Shown: positions 9,031 to 19,796, numbered from the stretch's first letter. The stretch: 64,000 nt of DNA from Poriferisodalis sp965221945 (GCF_965221945.1 NZ_OZ244925.1:1302001-1366000), one strand, 5' to 3'. Program-made: numbers and translations. Notes: a model not told the origin generated them from the letters alone.

Positions 9031-10807
9031 CCTGTTCTTCTCCGATGCGGAACCCACCGCATCGGAACGACGAGCGGTAATGGCCGCGCTCAGCGTTACC
9101 GATGTCGGCGATGGAGCCGTCGTGGTAGATCACCCCCGTCTCGTACGGGGAGGCACACGCCGCCGCAAGCAGATGCGGCACCTGTTGCTGCCCGCCCTGC
9201 ATACCCTTCAACGAGAGGCGGGGTGGATCTCGCCGGGCGGTCTGAACTTTGTGGGTCGCACGCTGGGTGTGCCGCCGGCTGAGGCCTACGGGGTGGCCAC
9301 CTTCTACGAGATGTTCCGCACCGACGCCCCATCTCACGAGCTCAGCGTCCGCCACGTCTGCGTCGACCCGATCTGCGCACTCGCCGGCGCGGCACCGTTG
9401 GCAGAGCATCTCCGCTCTCAGGGCCACGCGGTCCACGAAGGGCCGTGCCTTGGGCAATGCGAACGCGCTCCGGCGGTGTTCATCCAGGGTCGCCGTGAAC
9501 CCGATCGAGTGCCGGCTGACGACGGCGGCCCTGACTCGCTGCTGGTGAGCGTCACCGCTTCAACCCCTGAGGCGCCCAGCTTGCTGCGACACCTGGTGGG
9601 ACGCCATTGGGGCCCAGATGAGTTCACCTCGATGGAGGCCTACCAGGACCGCGGTGGAGGTGCAGCACTCGACGCAGCGCTGCGCCTCGGACCTGACGAG
9701 GTGATCTCACAGGTCAGCGCCGCTGGGCTGTCCGGCCGGGGCGGAGCGGCGTTTCCCACCGGCATCAAGTGGCGGGCGGTGGCTGACGGGGACGGCCCCA
9801 AGCACGTCGTGGCCAACATCGACGAGTCCGAGCCCGGCACGTTCAAGGATCGCTTGCTGTGCGAACTGGACCCCCTGGCGATCGTGGAATCCATCACTGT
9901 CGCCGGCTTAGTCGTGGGCGCTGAGCAGGGCTGGATCTATATCCGGGGGGAGTACCCGCTGGCCACGCAGCGTCTGCGGCACGCCATCGCGCAGGCTCGG
10001 TCCGCGGGCTGGCTGGGCGACGATGCGGCGCGATCGGGCCAGCGCTTCGACATCGAGTTGCGCCGAGGTGCCGGTGCCTACATCTGCGGCGAGGAGACCG
10101 CTCTGTTCAACTCGCTCGAGGGATTCCGGGGAGAGCCTCGCAACAAGCCGCCGTTCCCCACCACGCACGGGCTATTCGGCCGTCCCACGGTCGTGAACAA
10201 CCCTGAGACGCTGCTCAACGTGAGCGAGATCCTGCGAATCGGCCCCGAGGCGTATCGCAGTATGGGAACCGAGGGTTCGCCGGGTACGAAGCTGTTCTGC
10301 CTGTCCGGACACGTCGGCAGACCAGGGCTCTATGAAACTCCCTTCGGGATGACCCTGGGTGAATTGCTGACGCTGGCCGGTGGCGTGCAAGGCACGCTGC
10401 AGGCAGTCCTGCTGGGCGGCGCTGCGGGCAGCTTCGTCGGACCCGACGCCACCGATCTGCCGCTTTCGCTGGAGGACACGCGTGCCGCGGGCACGACGCT
10501 CGGCTCAGGCCCGGTGATGGTCTTCAACGACACCGCCGAGATGGGCGCCGTGATCGAGCGACTGGCCAAGTTCTTCCGGGATGAGTCGTGCGGCCAGTGC
10601 GTGCCGTGCCGCGTGGGCACCGTCCGTCAGCACGAGCTGGTGACGCAGATCCGCGTGGCTGGCGCGCCGACGGACCCCCAGCGCGAACTGCTGGGGGACA
10701 TCGCCACCGCCATGGGCGATGCGTCCATCTGCGGTCTCGGCCACACGGCGGCTTCCGCGGTGCTCTCGGCGATGCGGCTCGGTCTGCTAGGAGACGATCA
10801 AGCATGA
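9023..10807 (+). CDS. Fused NuoE-NuoF type NADH-binding subunit of formate dehydrogenase
   Basis: Diaphorase unit passing electrons from formate to NAD+. The N-terminal NuoE-like thioredoxin-fold part (about residues 40-190) has the [2Fe-2S] ligands in CVDPIC and CLGQC. The NuoF-like part follows: GRGGAAFPTGIKW (FMN/NAD glycine-rich loop), NIDESEPGTFKDR, GAGAYICGEETALFNSLEG and the [4Fe-4S] motif SCGQCVPCRVGT with a later SICGLG. This FdsG-FdsB (HoxF-like) fusion is 594 residues from GTG 9023, which has AGGTGG five bases upstream; the frame is open back to TTG 9002. It overlaps the end of fdhA and ends in ATGA overlap with the next gene. Confidence 0.92.
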   Translation: MADLFFSDAEPTASERRAVMAALSVTDVGDGAVVVDHPRLVRGGTRRRKQMRHLLLPALHTLQREAGWISPGGLNFVGRTLGVPPAEAYGVATFYEMFRTDAPSHELSVRHVCVDPICALAGAAPLAEHLRSQGHAVHEGPCLGQCERAPAVFIQGRREPDRVPADDGGPDSLLVSVTASTPEAPSLLRHLVGRHWGPDEFTSMEAYQDRGGGAALDAALRLGPDEVISQVSAAGLSGRGGAAFPTGIKWRAVADGDGPKHVVANIDESEPGTFKDRLLCELDPLAIVESITVAGLVVGAEQGWIYIRGEYPLATQRLRHAIAQARSAGWLGDDAARSGQRFDIELRRGAGAYICGEETALFNSLEGFRGEPRNKPPFPTTHGLFGRPTVVNNPETLLNVSEILRIGPEAYRSMGTEGSPGTKLFCLSGHVGRPGLYETPFGMTLGELLTLAGGVQGTLQAVLLGGAAGSFVGPDATDLPLSLEDTRAAGTTLGSGPVMVFNDTAEMGAVIERLAKFFRDESCGQCVPCRVGTVRQHELVTQIRVAGAPTDPQRELLGDIATAMGDASICGLGHTAASAVLSAMRLGLLGDDQA

Positions 10808-11721
10808 ACGCATCCGGTGAGAACGTTGATGAGACGCCTGTCACGCTGAGCATCGACGGCCGTGAGGTCACGGTGCCCGCGGGTGAGACGATTCTGGCCG
10901 CCTGCACCGAAGCCGGAGTGGAGACGCCCACCATCTGCTGGGCCCCCAATCTGACCCCGGTCAACGTCTGCCGTGTCTGCGTCGTGGAACTCGAGGGGTC
11001 GCGCACATTGGTGCCCGCCTGCTCTCGACCCGCCGAAGACGGCATGGCGATCAGCACGGACTCCGAGCGGGTGCGTCACAGCCGGCGCATGGTGCTGGAG
11101 TTCCTGGGCTCTGCCAACGACCTCAGCCAGGCACCCGAGATCAACTCATGGTCGCAGCACTACGGCGCCGACCCTGGTCGGTACAGCTCGGCTCTGGGAG
11201 ACGACGCCCCCTCGGGACCCGCCCATGTCGACGATCCCGTCCGCATCCAGGACGACCTGTACATCCGCGCGTACGACCGCTGCGTGCTGTGTTACAAGTG
11301 CGTCGAAGCCTGCGGAGACGACGCCCAGCACACCTTCGCCATCGCCGTGGCCGGGCGTGGCTTCGATGCCCGTATCCGTACCGAGTACGACGTCGAACTG
11401 CCCGAGAGTGCGTGTGTCTATTGCGGCAACTGCGTTGCGGTGTGCCCGACGGGGGCGCTGCAATTTCGGAGCGAGTTCGATCTGCGCGCAGTGGGGGAGT
11501 GGCGCCCCGACGACCAGTCCGTCACCCGTACCGTGTGCTCTTACTGCGGCGTGGGATGCAATCTCGAACTGCATGTACAAGACAAGCAGATCGTCAAGGT
11601 GATGTCGCCCGCGGATCACTCGGTGACGAGCGGTCACCTGTGCATCAAGGGTCGATTCGGCTGGCAGTACGTACACGCGCCGGCCTTCGAGCCACCGACG
11701 ACTGACACAGCGGAGCACTAG
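10804..11721 (+). CDS. Separate FeS subunit equal to the missing N-terminus of formate dehydrogenase alpha
   Basis: A 305-residue electron-transfer protein. Residues 10-90 are a [2Fe-2S] domain (Cys45, Cys56, Cys59, Cys73). Two [4Fe-4S] motifs follow, CVLCYKCVEAC and CVYCGNCVAVCPTG. The protein then ends with the molybdopterin-oxidoreductase 4Fe-4S domain: VCSYCGVGCNLEL, then HLCIKGRFGWQYVHAP. In NAD-dependent formate dehydrogenases such as FdsA all of this precedes the catalytic core in one chain. Here the chain stops exactly where the protein at 6985-9030 begins, so the two should assemble in trans. It starts at ATG 10804 in ATGA overlap with the NuoEF-like gene. Confidence 0.93.
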   Translation: MNASGENVDETPVTLSIDGREVTVPAGETILAACTEAGVETPTICWAPNLTPVNVCRVCVVELEGSRTLVPACSRPAEDGMAISTDSERVRHSRRMVLEFLGSANDLSQAPEINSWSQHYGADPGRYSSALGDDAPSGPAHVDDPVRIQDDLYIRAYDRCVLCYKCVEACGDDAQHTFAIAVAGRGFDARIRTEYDVELPESACVYCGNCVAVCPTGALQFRSEFDLRAVGEWRPDDQSVTRTVCSYCGVGCNLELHVQDKQIVKVMSPADHSVTSGHLCIKGRFGWQYVHAPAFEPPTTDTAEH

Positions 11722-11727
11722 CCACAG

Positions 11728-13140
11728 GTGTCGGCGAACGAGCCGACCCCAGGCGCCGAAGGCGGCGCATCCGGTACAGGCGCCGAAGGCGGCGCATCGA
11801 CGACGCTACGGATCAGCCGACGCGAACGTGCCCTCCACCGCGCACATGAGATGGCAACTGGCCATGTTCCCCAGATCGCCCGCGCAACAGTCGCTGAACC
11901 CCACGTGGGCGGCCCGGCTCTCGCTTCACACACCGCCCGCAGCACAGCCCTCTTTGCCGGCATCGCGCTCCTGATGGCCGGCAACGGACTGCAGAACACC
12001 TTGCTGGGAGTTCGGGCCACCTCGGAAGACTTCGGTTCGACCGTTGCAGGTTTGGTCATGGCGATGAACTTCGTCGGCTTTCTGGCGGGCTCCGCGTTGG
12101 CTCCTCATCTCCTGCGTCAGGTCGGTCACGTACGCGTTTTCGCTGCGGGGGCATCGGCCGGCAGCAGCGTCGTGCTCGTGCAGGCGGTCTTCGTCAACCC
12201 ACTGACCTGGGGTGCATGTCGCTTTATGTGGGGGGTGTGCTTTGCCGCGTTGATCGTCGTTGCCGAGACGTGGCTGAACGAGCTGGCGACCAATGAGAAT
12301 CGCGGTCGGATGGTGGCCCGTTACATGGTCATCACGATGGGTGCCATTGCCGCGGGCCAGCTCTTGGTGGCCGTCGCCGACACCAACGGCTTCGCCCTCT
12401 TCGCGGTGGTCTCCGTGCTGGTCTCGCTGGCGCTGGTGCCGATGTCGCTGTCCGCATCTGCCAACCCGCCGGTGATGGAGCATGAATCAGTCGGCCTGCG
12501 GACGCTCATGGGGACCGCACCTACCGGCGTGGTGGTGGCGTTCCTGGTCGGCGCCGCTCTGGGATCCATCTCCGGCATCGGGTCGGTGTACGCCGCATCG
12601 AGGGGATTGTCGCCGCTTCAGGTCGCGTTGTTCGTTGCAGCCCCGATGATCGGCAGCTTGTTCGGGCAGATCCCGCTCGGCCGCCTCTCAGATCGCGTGC
12701 CTCGGCGCATCGTCATCGTGGCAGCAGCTTCGATTGCCGGCGCTGCCTGTCTCGTCATGCTCGCTCTCGACGAGCGAGGCTTCGCAGGCATCGTCGTCAT
12801 GGGAGTGATGGGAGCGTTCGCGTACCCGATCTATTCGATGGCAGTGGCACAGACAAACGACTGGCTTCGGGGTTCCCAGCGAGCCGGAGCCAGCGCTGTG
12901 CTGGTGCGCATGAACGGGGTCGGCGCCACGGTGGGCCCGATCTGTGCGGCAATCGCTATGTCGGTCACGCTCAACGCGTTCTACTTCGTCATGGCGGCGG
13001 CGTATGTCGCGGTCGCAGTGTTCGTCGCTGCCCGCATGCTGCTCGTTGCCGGTCCGACCGTGGCACAGCAAGGCCAGTTCCTCCCGATCCCGGCACGGGC
13101 CTCCGCTGCGGTGGCTTCGCTGCTGCGCCGGCGCCGGTGA
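11728..13140 (+). CDS. MFS transporter
   Basis: A 470-residue polytopic membrane protein with about 12 hydrophobic segments. The first is ALFAGIALLMAGNGLQNTLL, and ETWLNELATNENRGR between segments is the typical loop of the YcaD/UMF-like MFS branch. GTG 11728 is 6 bases after the stop of the FeS subunit, so it belongs to the formate dehydrogenase operon. An unusual hydrophilic N-terminal tail of about 70 residues begins with a two-copy 9-residue repeat. ATG 11851 would remove most of the tail. The substrate is unknown; the context suggests a methylated amine or an organic acid such as formate (inference). Confidence 0.85.
   Translation: MSANEPTPGAEGGASGTGAEGGASTTLRISRRERALHRAHEMATGHVPQIARATVAEPHVGGPALASHTARSTALFAGIALLMAGNGLQNTLLGVRATSEDFGSTVAGLVMAMNFVGFLAGSALAPHLLRQVGHVRVFAAGASAGSSVVLVQAVFVNPLTWGACRFMWGVCFAALIVVAETWLNELATNENRGRMVARYMVITMGAIAAGQLLVAVADTNGFALFAVVSVLVSLALVPMSLSASANPPVMEHESVGLRTLMGTAPTGVVVAFLVGAALGSISGIGSVYAASRGLSPLQVALFVAAPMIGSLFGQIPLGRLSDRVPRRIVIVAAASIAGAACLVMLALDERGFAGIVVMGVMGAFAYPIYSMAVAQTNDWLRGSQRAGASAVLVRMNGVGATVGPICAAIAMSVTLNAFYFVMAAAYVAVAVFVAARMLLVAGPTVAQQGQFLPIPARASAAVASLLRRRR
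11750..11803 (+). repeat. 27-bp tandem repeat, two copies, start of MFS gene
   Basis: Copies at 11750-11776 and 11777-11803 encode GAEGGASGT and GAEGGASTT. Each contains the perfect hairpin GCGCCGAAGGCGGCGC (6-bp stem, AAGG loop). Unit length and the GGCGGCGCAT core match the repeat ending fdhA. Confidence 0.85.
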
Positions 13141-13166
13141 TGGCGCAACGGCCCTAGGCAGGATCA

Positions 13167-13991
13167 ATGGGGGCACTGTTCGGTCTGCTCACCTCAGTGA
13201 GCATCGGTACCAGCGACCTGTTCGGACGCCGTGTGGTGTTGCGGTGCCACGTCCTCTCGGCGATGATCACGTTTCAGGGCACCGCAGCGATCATCTCGCT
13301 CGCAATTGTGCCCTTCGTTCCAGGATCGTTCGCCAGCGACGACTTCCTGCGCGGCCTGGTCTCGGGCGTCGGCTTGGGCACGGGTCTTGCCTGCTACTAC
13401 ACATCGCTGGATCGGGCCGGGTCGGCAGTGGCTGCACCGATCGTCGCCACGCTGTCAGCCGTCATCCCGTTCGCTTACACCACGCTGCGAGGCCACGATC
13501 CGCCGCTCATCGCCATCGTCGGCGCAGCGGTGGCTTTCGGAGGCCTTGGACTGGTGACCGCCGGGGGCACCCGCGGTACTCACGTGGCGACCGGAACGGC
13601 ATGGGCACTGGTGTCGGGTCTCGCGTACGGGGTGGGACTCGGGATCCTGGTGGACCTCTCCGAGAGCTCGGGTGCCTGGCCGGGAGTCGGGCAACGGCTC
13701 TCCTCGGTGGCGGCCATGGCTGCGCTGGTTGCGATCCGCCGATTGCCGGCACTGCCTCCGCCCGAGGTGATGGGCTACGCCGTGCTGACGGGAATCGCTA
13801 GCGCCGGTGCCACCATCTTCTACATCGTCGGCATCTGGTTCGACCCACCGGCAACTGTCGTGGGCGCGTCCATGTTCCCGGTGATGAGCGTCCTGGTCGG
13901 CCGGGCTGTCTACAACGATCCCATCAACGTGCGCCAGGCCATCGGCATCGCCGCGGCCGTGGTAGGCGTCACCGCCGTCGTCGCGTCCTGA
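13167..13991 (+). CDS. EamA/DMT-family transporter
   Basis: A 274-residue integral membrane protein with about ten hydrophobic helices in two EamA-like halves. The first half opens with MGALFGLLTSVSIGTSDLFGRR, and the second ends GRAVYNDPINVRQAIGIAAAVV, the usual closing helix of the family. It starts at ATG 13167, 26 bases after the MFS stop, and is probably the last gene of the formate dehydrogenase operon. Drug/metabolite-type exporters or importers of small solutes are known in this family; the substrate cannot be read from the sequence. Confidence 0.85.
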   Translation: MGALFGLLTSVSIGTSDLFGRRVVLRCHVLSAMITFQGTAAIISLAIVPFVPGSFASDDFLRGLVSGVGLGTGLACYYTSLDRAGSAVAAPIVATLSAVIPFAYTTLRGHDPPLIAIVGAAVAFGGLGLVTAGGTRGTHVATGTAWALVSGLAYGVGLGILVDLSESSGAWPGVGQRLSSVAAMAALVAIRRLPALPPPEVMGYAVLTGIASAGATIFYIVGIWFDPPATVVGASMFPVMSVLVGRAVYNDPINVRQAIGIAAAVVGVTAVVAS

Positions 13992-14004
13992 GCTGTCTCA
14001 GCTC
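13990..14004 (+). terminator. Weak hairpin after the EamA gene
   Basis: GAGCT / AGCTC arms with a 5-base loop overlap the stop codon. There is no T-run, so it is a poor intrinsic terminator and may have no role. Confidence 0.25.
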
Positions 14005-14085
14005 GCCGAAAGCGGTCTGTCCGCAGTCGCACGTGACAGCGCGAGGGCCGCCTCGAGCATCGATGCCCAGCGCCCCGCACCAGAT

Positions 14086-14364
14086 TCAGGATTCGACGTG
14101 CAGCACCCGTTCGTCTTCGAAAGGAGGCGGGATGAGGTCTTCGTACATCGCTGGGTCGGGCTTGTACACGCCGAACACGCCGTCGCGCGAATAGGCCACG
14201 CCCGTGCCTGTCTGGTAGGCGATCAGATGCGCCTGTTTCGCTGCCCGGATGAGTGACCTGGTGACACTCGCAATGAACTCGTCCCCTGAGGGAAGACCGT
14301 TGCCGTTGCTGCTCGGGTCGCCGCCAAGTTGACCCGCTGCATTCGCTGTGGCTGCTTCAGTCAA
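14086..14364 (-). CDS. Small protein coupled to the zeta-like kinase gene
   Basis: About 92 residues from a TTG at 14364 that overlaps the stop of the upstream kinase gene (ATTGACTGA). A start at ATG 14427 is also possible and would overlap more. The protein has a helix (FIASVTRSLIRAAKQAHLIA) followed by YSRDGVFGVYKPDP. It resembles the short companion proteins often encoded beside zeta-toxin-like P-loop kinases, where a basic helix is followed by a VxxxxDGKV-type strand; that resemblance is from memory and modest. It could be an antitoxin or a cofactor. Confidence 0.55.
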   Translation of the reverse strand: MTEAATANAAGQLGGDPSSNGNGLPSGDEFIASVTRSLIRAAKQAHLIAYQTGTGVAYSRDGVFGVYKPDPAMYEDLIPPPFEDERVLHVES

Positions 14365-14881
14365 TGCGGATGCTCCATTCGAGAACCCGGGGTTCGTCTC
14401 TTTGATTGTCAAAGAGTATCCACTCATCAACCATAGCGGAGTACTCGCGTCGGAAATTGTCGAAGCCTGCGCGGAAGCGCCTTTGAATGACATCCTCCGG
14501 AACGTTGTGCCCGCCGCGGGAGACGCGCAGCTGAACCCGAGCGATGGCGTCGTCGATTGACGGCAGCGAGAGGAAAACCAGCCTGACCCGGTAGCCGTCG
14601 CTGCGCCATCGACGGATCTTGCGGAGATAGCCGCGCCCTGACAGCGTGGTCTCGAAGGCGAAACTGCGGCCCTCCGCCGCAAGCCGGTCGAGTTCGGTCA
14701 GCATCAAGCGGCCCGCACGTATATCGGCGTGCCACGGTTCCATCGGTGCCAGGCCTGCGGCGATGAGGTCGGCGTTCACGAAGGCCAGGCCACGCGCCTC
14801 GACGTTCAAGAAGTCGAGCGCGAAGGTTGTTTTGCCGGCGCCGTTGGGGCCAGCGACGATGAGAATCTCCTTGCCATCCAC
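14357..14881 (-). CDS. Zeta-toxin-like P-loop kinase
   Basis: A 174-residue protein with Walker A AGPNGAGKTTFA at residues 10-21, FVNADLIAAGL (the acidic substrate-contact strand), and FAFETTLSGRGYL. The arrangement is typical of zeta-toxin/UDP-GlcNAc-kinase-like and polynucleotide-kinase-like proteins. RVQLRVSRGGHNVPEDVIQRRF fits the conserved RxxxGGHxVP motif of this group. It starts at GTG 14881, with only a weak GGGCGG before it. The downstream small gene is translationally coupled. Toxin function is not proven; many chromosomal members have other roles. Confidence 0.8.
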   Translation of the reverse strand: MDGKEILIVAGPNGAGKTTFALDFLNVEARGLAFVNADLIAAGLAPMEPWHADIRAGRLMLTELDRLAAEGRSFAFETTLSGRGYLRKIRRWRSDGYRVRLVFLSLPSIDDAIARVQLRVSRGGHNVPEDVIQRRFRAGFDNFRREYSAMVDEWILFDNQRDEPRVLEWSIRID

Positions 14882-15039
14882 CCGCCCGCACCGTACTGAT
14901 CGCTGGACCGTCGTACACGGTGAACTCGCGGTGCGTACCCAGCAGGCTCATTGTCAATTCCTCTGAGTCCGCAGACGCGCGCGACTGTGGCGGCCGCAGA
15001 CTTCTTGGGCGTGTGACGTCGACTGGGCGCGAGGAAGGA

Positions 15040-16575
15040 TCAGACGAGGGCGTCGGGTTCGGTGGCCTTGCGGCGGGCGATGTAGTCGCGGAGCTCTGCG
15101 TCGATGGCGTCGTCGATCGGCGGCGGCTCGTAGTCGGCCAGCATCTGCTTCCACACCGCATTGGCGCGTTGGGCTGCGTCGAGCGAGCCGTCGTCTGACC
15201 AACGCTCGAAGCTGTTGTTGTCTGCGATGGAGGACTGGTAGAAGGCCGACTCGAAGTTCTCCAGCGTGTGCGGGTGTCCCAGGAAATGATTGCCGTGAGG
15301 GTTCGTGAGGAACGCTTCGACGGCCTGCCCGTTGGGCGACATGTCGATGCCCTTGGCGTAGACCTCCATCATTCCGAGCTGGTCGGCATCCATGATGAGC
15401 TTCTCGTAGCTCAGGGCCAGGCCGCCCTCAAGCCAACCCGCTGCATGCAGCACGAAGTTCACGCCCGCTGCCATCGTGGGCAGCAGCGTGGATGCCGATT
15501 CGTAGGCAGCCTGTGCATCGGGAGCCTTGGACGACGTGAACTGCCCGCCTGAACGGAAGGGCAGTCCGAGGCGCCGGGCGAGCTCCGCCATGACGTAGAT
15601 GGCCAGACCTGCCTCGGGCGTGCCGAAGGTCGGGGCTCCGGTCGCCATCGACATCGACGAGGCAAACGTTCCGAAGATCACCGGCGCGCCCGGGCGCACC
15701 AGCTGGCAGAACGCCATGCCCGACAACGCCTCGGCCAGGCACTGCGCCGCGAGCGCGGCCACCGTCACCGGCGACATGGCCCCGGCCAGGATGAACGGCG
15801 AGATCACGCACGCCTGGTTGTGCTGCGCGTAGACCTCCGCTGCACCGAGCATGGTGGCATCCCAGCGCAGGGGCGACGATGCATTGATGAGGCTCGTCAG
15901 CACCGCGCGGTCGCCCAGGTCGCCGCCGAACGCAATACGGCACAGCTCGACCGAGTCCTCGGCTCGCTTGGCCGCGGTGACCGAACCCATGAGCGGCTTG
16001 TCGCTGTACCGCAGGTGGGAATACACCATGTCGAGATGGCGCTTGTTCACCGGCACGTCCACCGGCTCGCACACGGTGCCGCCGCTGTGGTGCAGGTGGG
16101 GGAGCATCCACGTCAGCTTCACCACGTTCTCGAAGTCTTCGAGCGTGGCGTAGCGACGTCCTTTGTCGAGGTCGGTCACGAACGGCGATCCGTAATTCGG
16201 GGCAAAGACCGTCGCATCGCCGCCGATCGGCACGGATCGAGCCGGGTTGCGGGCGTGCTGAATGTATTCCGAGGGCGCGTTGTCCTGAACGATCTGCCGG
16301 CACAGACCGCGTGGAAAGCGGACGAGCTCCCCATCAACATCGGCACCCGCTTCGCGCCACAGCTCTAAGGCGCGAGGGAATTCCTGAAAGGCGATACCAA
16401 CCTCGGACAGGATCGTCTCGGCATTCGCCTCAATCTGGGCCAGACCTTCGGAGTCCAGCACACTGACCGGGGCCAGCCTGCGGGTCAGGTGGGTGTACGT
16501 GACTTCGTCACTGGCCGCCCGCAGAGCCTGGCGGGCCGCCCGCCCGCCTCCTCGCCGTCGTGTTCGTTCAGTCAT
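15040..16575 (-). CDS. Trimethylamine methyltransferase (MttB) family protein, non-pyrrolysine type
   Basis: Transfers a methyl group from a quaternary or tertiary amine to a Co(I) corrinoid protein. It is 511 residues, the MttB-superfamily size, with no in-frame amber codon, so it belongs with the non-Pyl members typified by glycine betaine methyltransferase MtgB. Visible family features include LDSEGLAQIEANAETILSEVG at the N-terminus, GGTVCEPVDVP, KPLMGSVTAAKRAEDSVELC, and LGHPHTLENFESAFYQ near the C-terminus. It is the last gene of the operon holding the corrinoid protein, MtrH-like protein and activator. Glycine betaine is the favoured substrate because a DMG-dehydrogenase-like gene is in the same regulon; carnitine, proline betaine or choline remain possible. 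Confidence 0.92.
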   Translation of the reverse strand: MTERTRRRGGGRAARQALRAASDEVTYTHLTRRLAPVSVLDSEGLAQIEANAETILSEVGIAFQEFPRALELWREAGADVDGELVRFPRGLCRQIVQDNAPSEYIQHARNPARSVPIGGDATVFAPNYGSPFVTDLDKGRRYATLEDFENVVKLTWMLPHLHHSGGTVCEPVDVPVNKRHLDMVYSHLRYSDKPLMGSVTAAKRAEDSVELCRIAFGGDLGDRAVLTSLINASSPLRWDATMLGAAEVYAQHNQACVISPFILAGAMSPVTVAALAAQCLAEALSGMAFCQLVRPGAPVIFGTFASSMSMATGAPTFGTPEAGLAIYVMAELARRLGLPFRSGGQFTSSKAPDAQAAYESASTLLPTMAAGVNFVLHAAGWLEGGLALSYEKLIMDADQLGMMEVYAKGIDMSPNGQAVEAFLTNPHGNHFLGHPHTLENFESAFYQSSIADNNSFERWSDDGSLDAAQRANAVWKQMLADYEPPPIDDAIDAELRDYIARRKATEPDALV

Positions 16576-16627
16576 CGTTGCTTTTTGCCTTCCACTGCAG
16601 AACCTTCTACTGCAGACCTACCTTCAC

Positions 16628-18850
<2,223 letters not shown>

Positions 18851-18860
18851 CGGGACCTCG

Positions 18861-19796
18861 CTAACCAGTGCGAGCGCGACGTCCGCCCTGCCGGCGAGGA
18901 CGGTCGCCGGCGCCTGCTCGGCCGCCGGCAACGTTGTTCGCCCCCATGGCACTGCGATCTCGGTACTCGGAGATCCAGGCTGCGCAGTTCCGATCGTTGC
19001 CCGCCAGGACATCGCCGGCCATCACGGCTGCCTTCACTTCGGGGTGGAGCGGGTTCATGATGGCTGAGGTCATTCCGGCACCGATCGCCATCGACAGGAA
19101 CGTGCCGGTGATGAGGTTGCGGTTGGGCAGGCCGAAGCTCACATTCGACGCGCCGCATGTGGTGTTCACGCCCAGTTCGTCTCGCAGGCGTCGCACAAGC
19201 TGGAACACCTGGCGACCCGCCGTCGCCATGGCACCGATAGGCATCACCAGAGGATCCACCACCACGTCGTGACGCGGGATGCCGTAGTCGGCCGCTGCGT
19301 TCACGATGCGTCGTGCCACCTCGAAGCGAACATCGGGATCTTCACTGATGCCCGTCTCATCGTTGGATATCGCGACAACGGCTGCCCCGGCTCGTGCCAC
19401 GAGCGGCAGGATGCGCTCCATGACCTCGAATTCACCGGTCACCGAGTTGATGAGCGGCTTGCCGACGTAGGCATCGACGCCGGCTTCGAGTGCCTCAATC
19501 ACTGAGGAATCGATGCTGAGGGGCACGTCGGTGACGGACTGGACCAGCTTGACCGCAGCGGCGAGCATCGCCGGTTCGTCGGCCAGCGGCACTCCGGCAT
19601 TCACGTCGAGCAGGTGGGCACCCGCAGCAACCTGAGCGAGCGCATCGGCTTCGACCCGGCTGAAGTCGCCTGACCGCATTTCCTCTGCGAGCATCTTGCG
19701 GCCGGTGGGATTGATGCGTTCGCCGATCATCACGAAGGGGCGGTCGAAGCCGATGACGACTTCACGCGTGGCGGAGCTGATGACGGTGTCGGTCAC
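18861..19796 (-). CDS. Methyltetrahydrofolate:corrinoid methyltransferase (MtrH/MtgA-like, pterin-binding)
   Basis: Moves the methyl group between methyl-Co(III) corrinoid protein and THF. This 311-residue pterin-binding TIM barrel has MIGERINPTGRKML at the N-terminus, AHLLDVNAGVPLADE, LSIDSSVIEALEAG, PLINSVTGE, and GASNVSFGLPNRN, all signature strands of MetH/AcsE/MtgA-type domains. A GTG start overlaps the DUF1638 stop as GTGA. In this operon it should run in the THF-methylating direction. The last 20 residues after SAMGANN are low-complexity Arg/Gly. Confidence 0.92.
   Translation of the reverse strand: MTDTVISSATREVVIGFDRPFVMIGERINPTGRKMLAEEMRSGDFSRVEADALAQVAAGAHLLDVNAGVPLADEPAMLAAAVKLVQSVTDVPLSIDSSVIEALEAGVDAYVGKPLINSVTGEFEVMERILPLVARAGAAVVAISNDETGISEDPDVRFEVARRIVNAAADYGIPRHDVVVDPLVMPIGAMATAGRQVFQLVRRLRDELGVNTTCGASNVSFGLPNRNLITGTFLSMAIGAGMTSAIMNPLHPEVKAAVMAGDVLAGNDRNCAAWISEYRDRSAMGANNVAGGRAGAGDRPRRQGGRRARTG

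Noticed and set aside
14427..14951. Frame starting MSLLGTHREFTVYDG with a good AGAGGA upstream of the zeta-like gene
   Set aside because: After about 25 residues it runs through the kinase gene in another frame with Arg/Pro-rich shadow sequence. It may be a relic start, but I cannot support a gene.
15040..16575. Possible pyrrolysine (amber) codon in the MttB-family gene
   Set aside because: The frame is open from start to stop with no internal TAG, so this is a non-Pyl family member.
16588..16618. Near-duplicate CCTTCCACTGCAGAA / CCTTCTACTGCAGAC between the RACo and MttB genes
   Set aside because: Resembles the IclR half-sites but the arms are two bases too close, and it lies inside an operon. 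Probably a local duplication.
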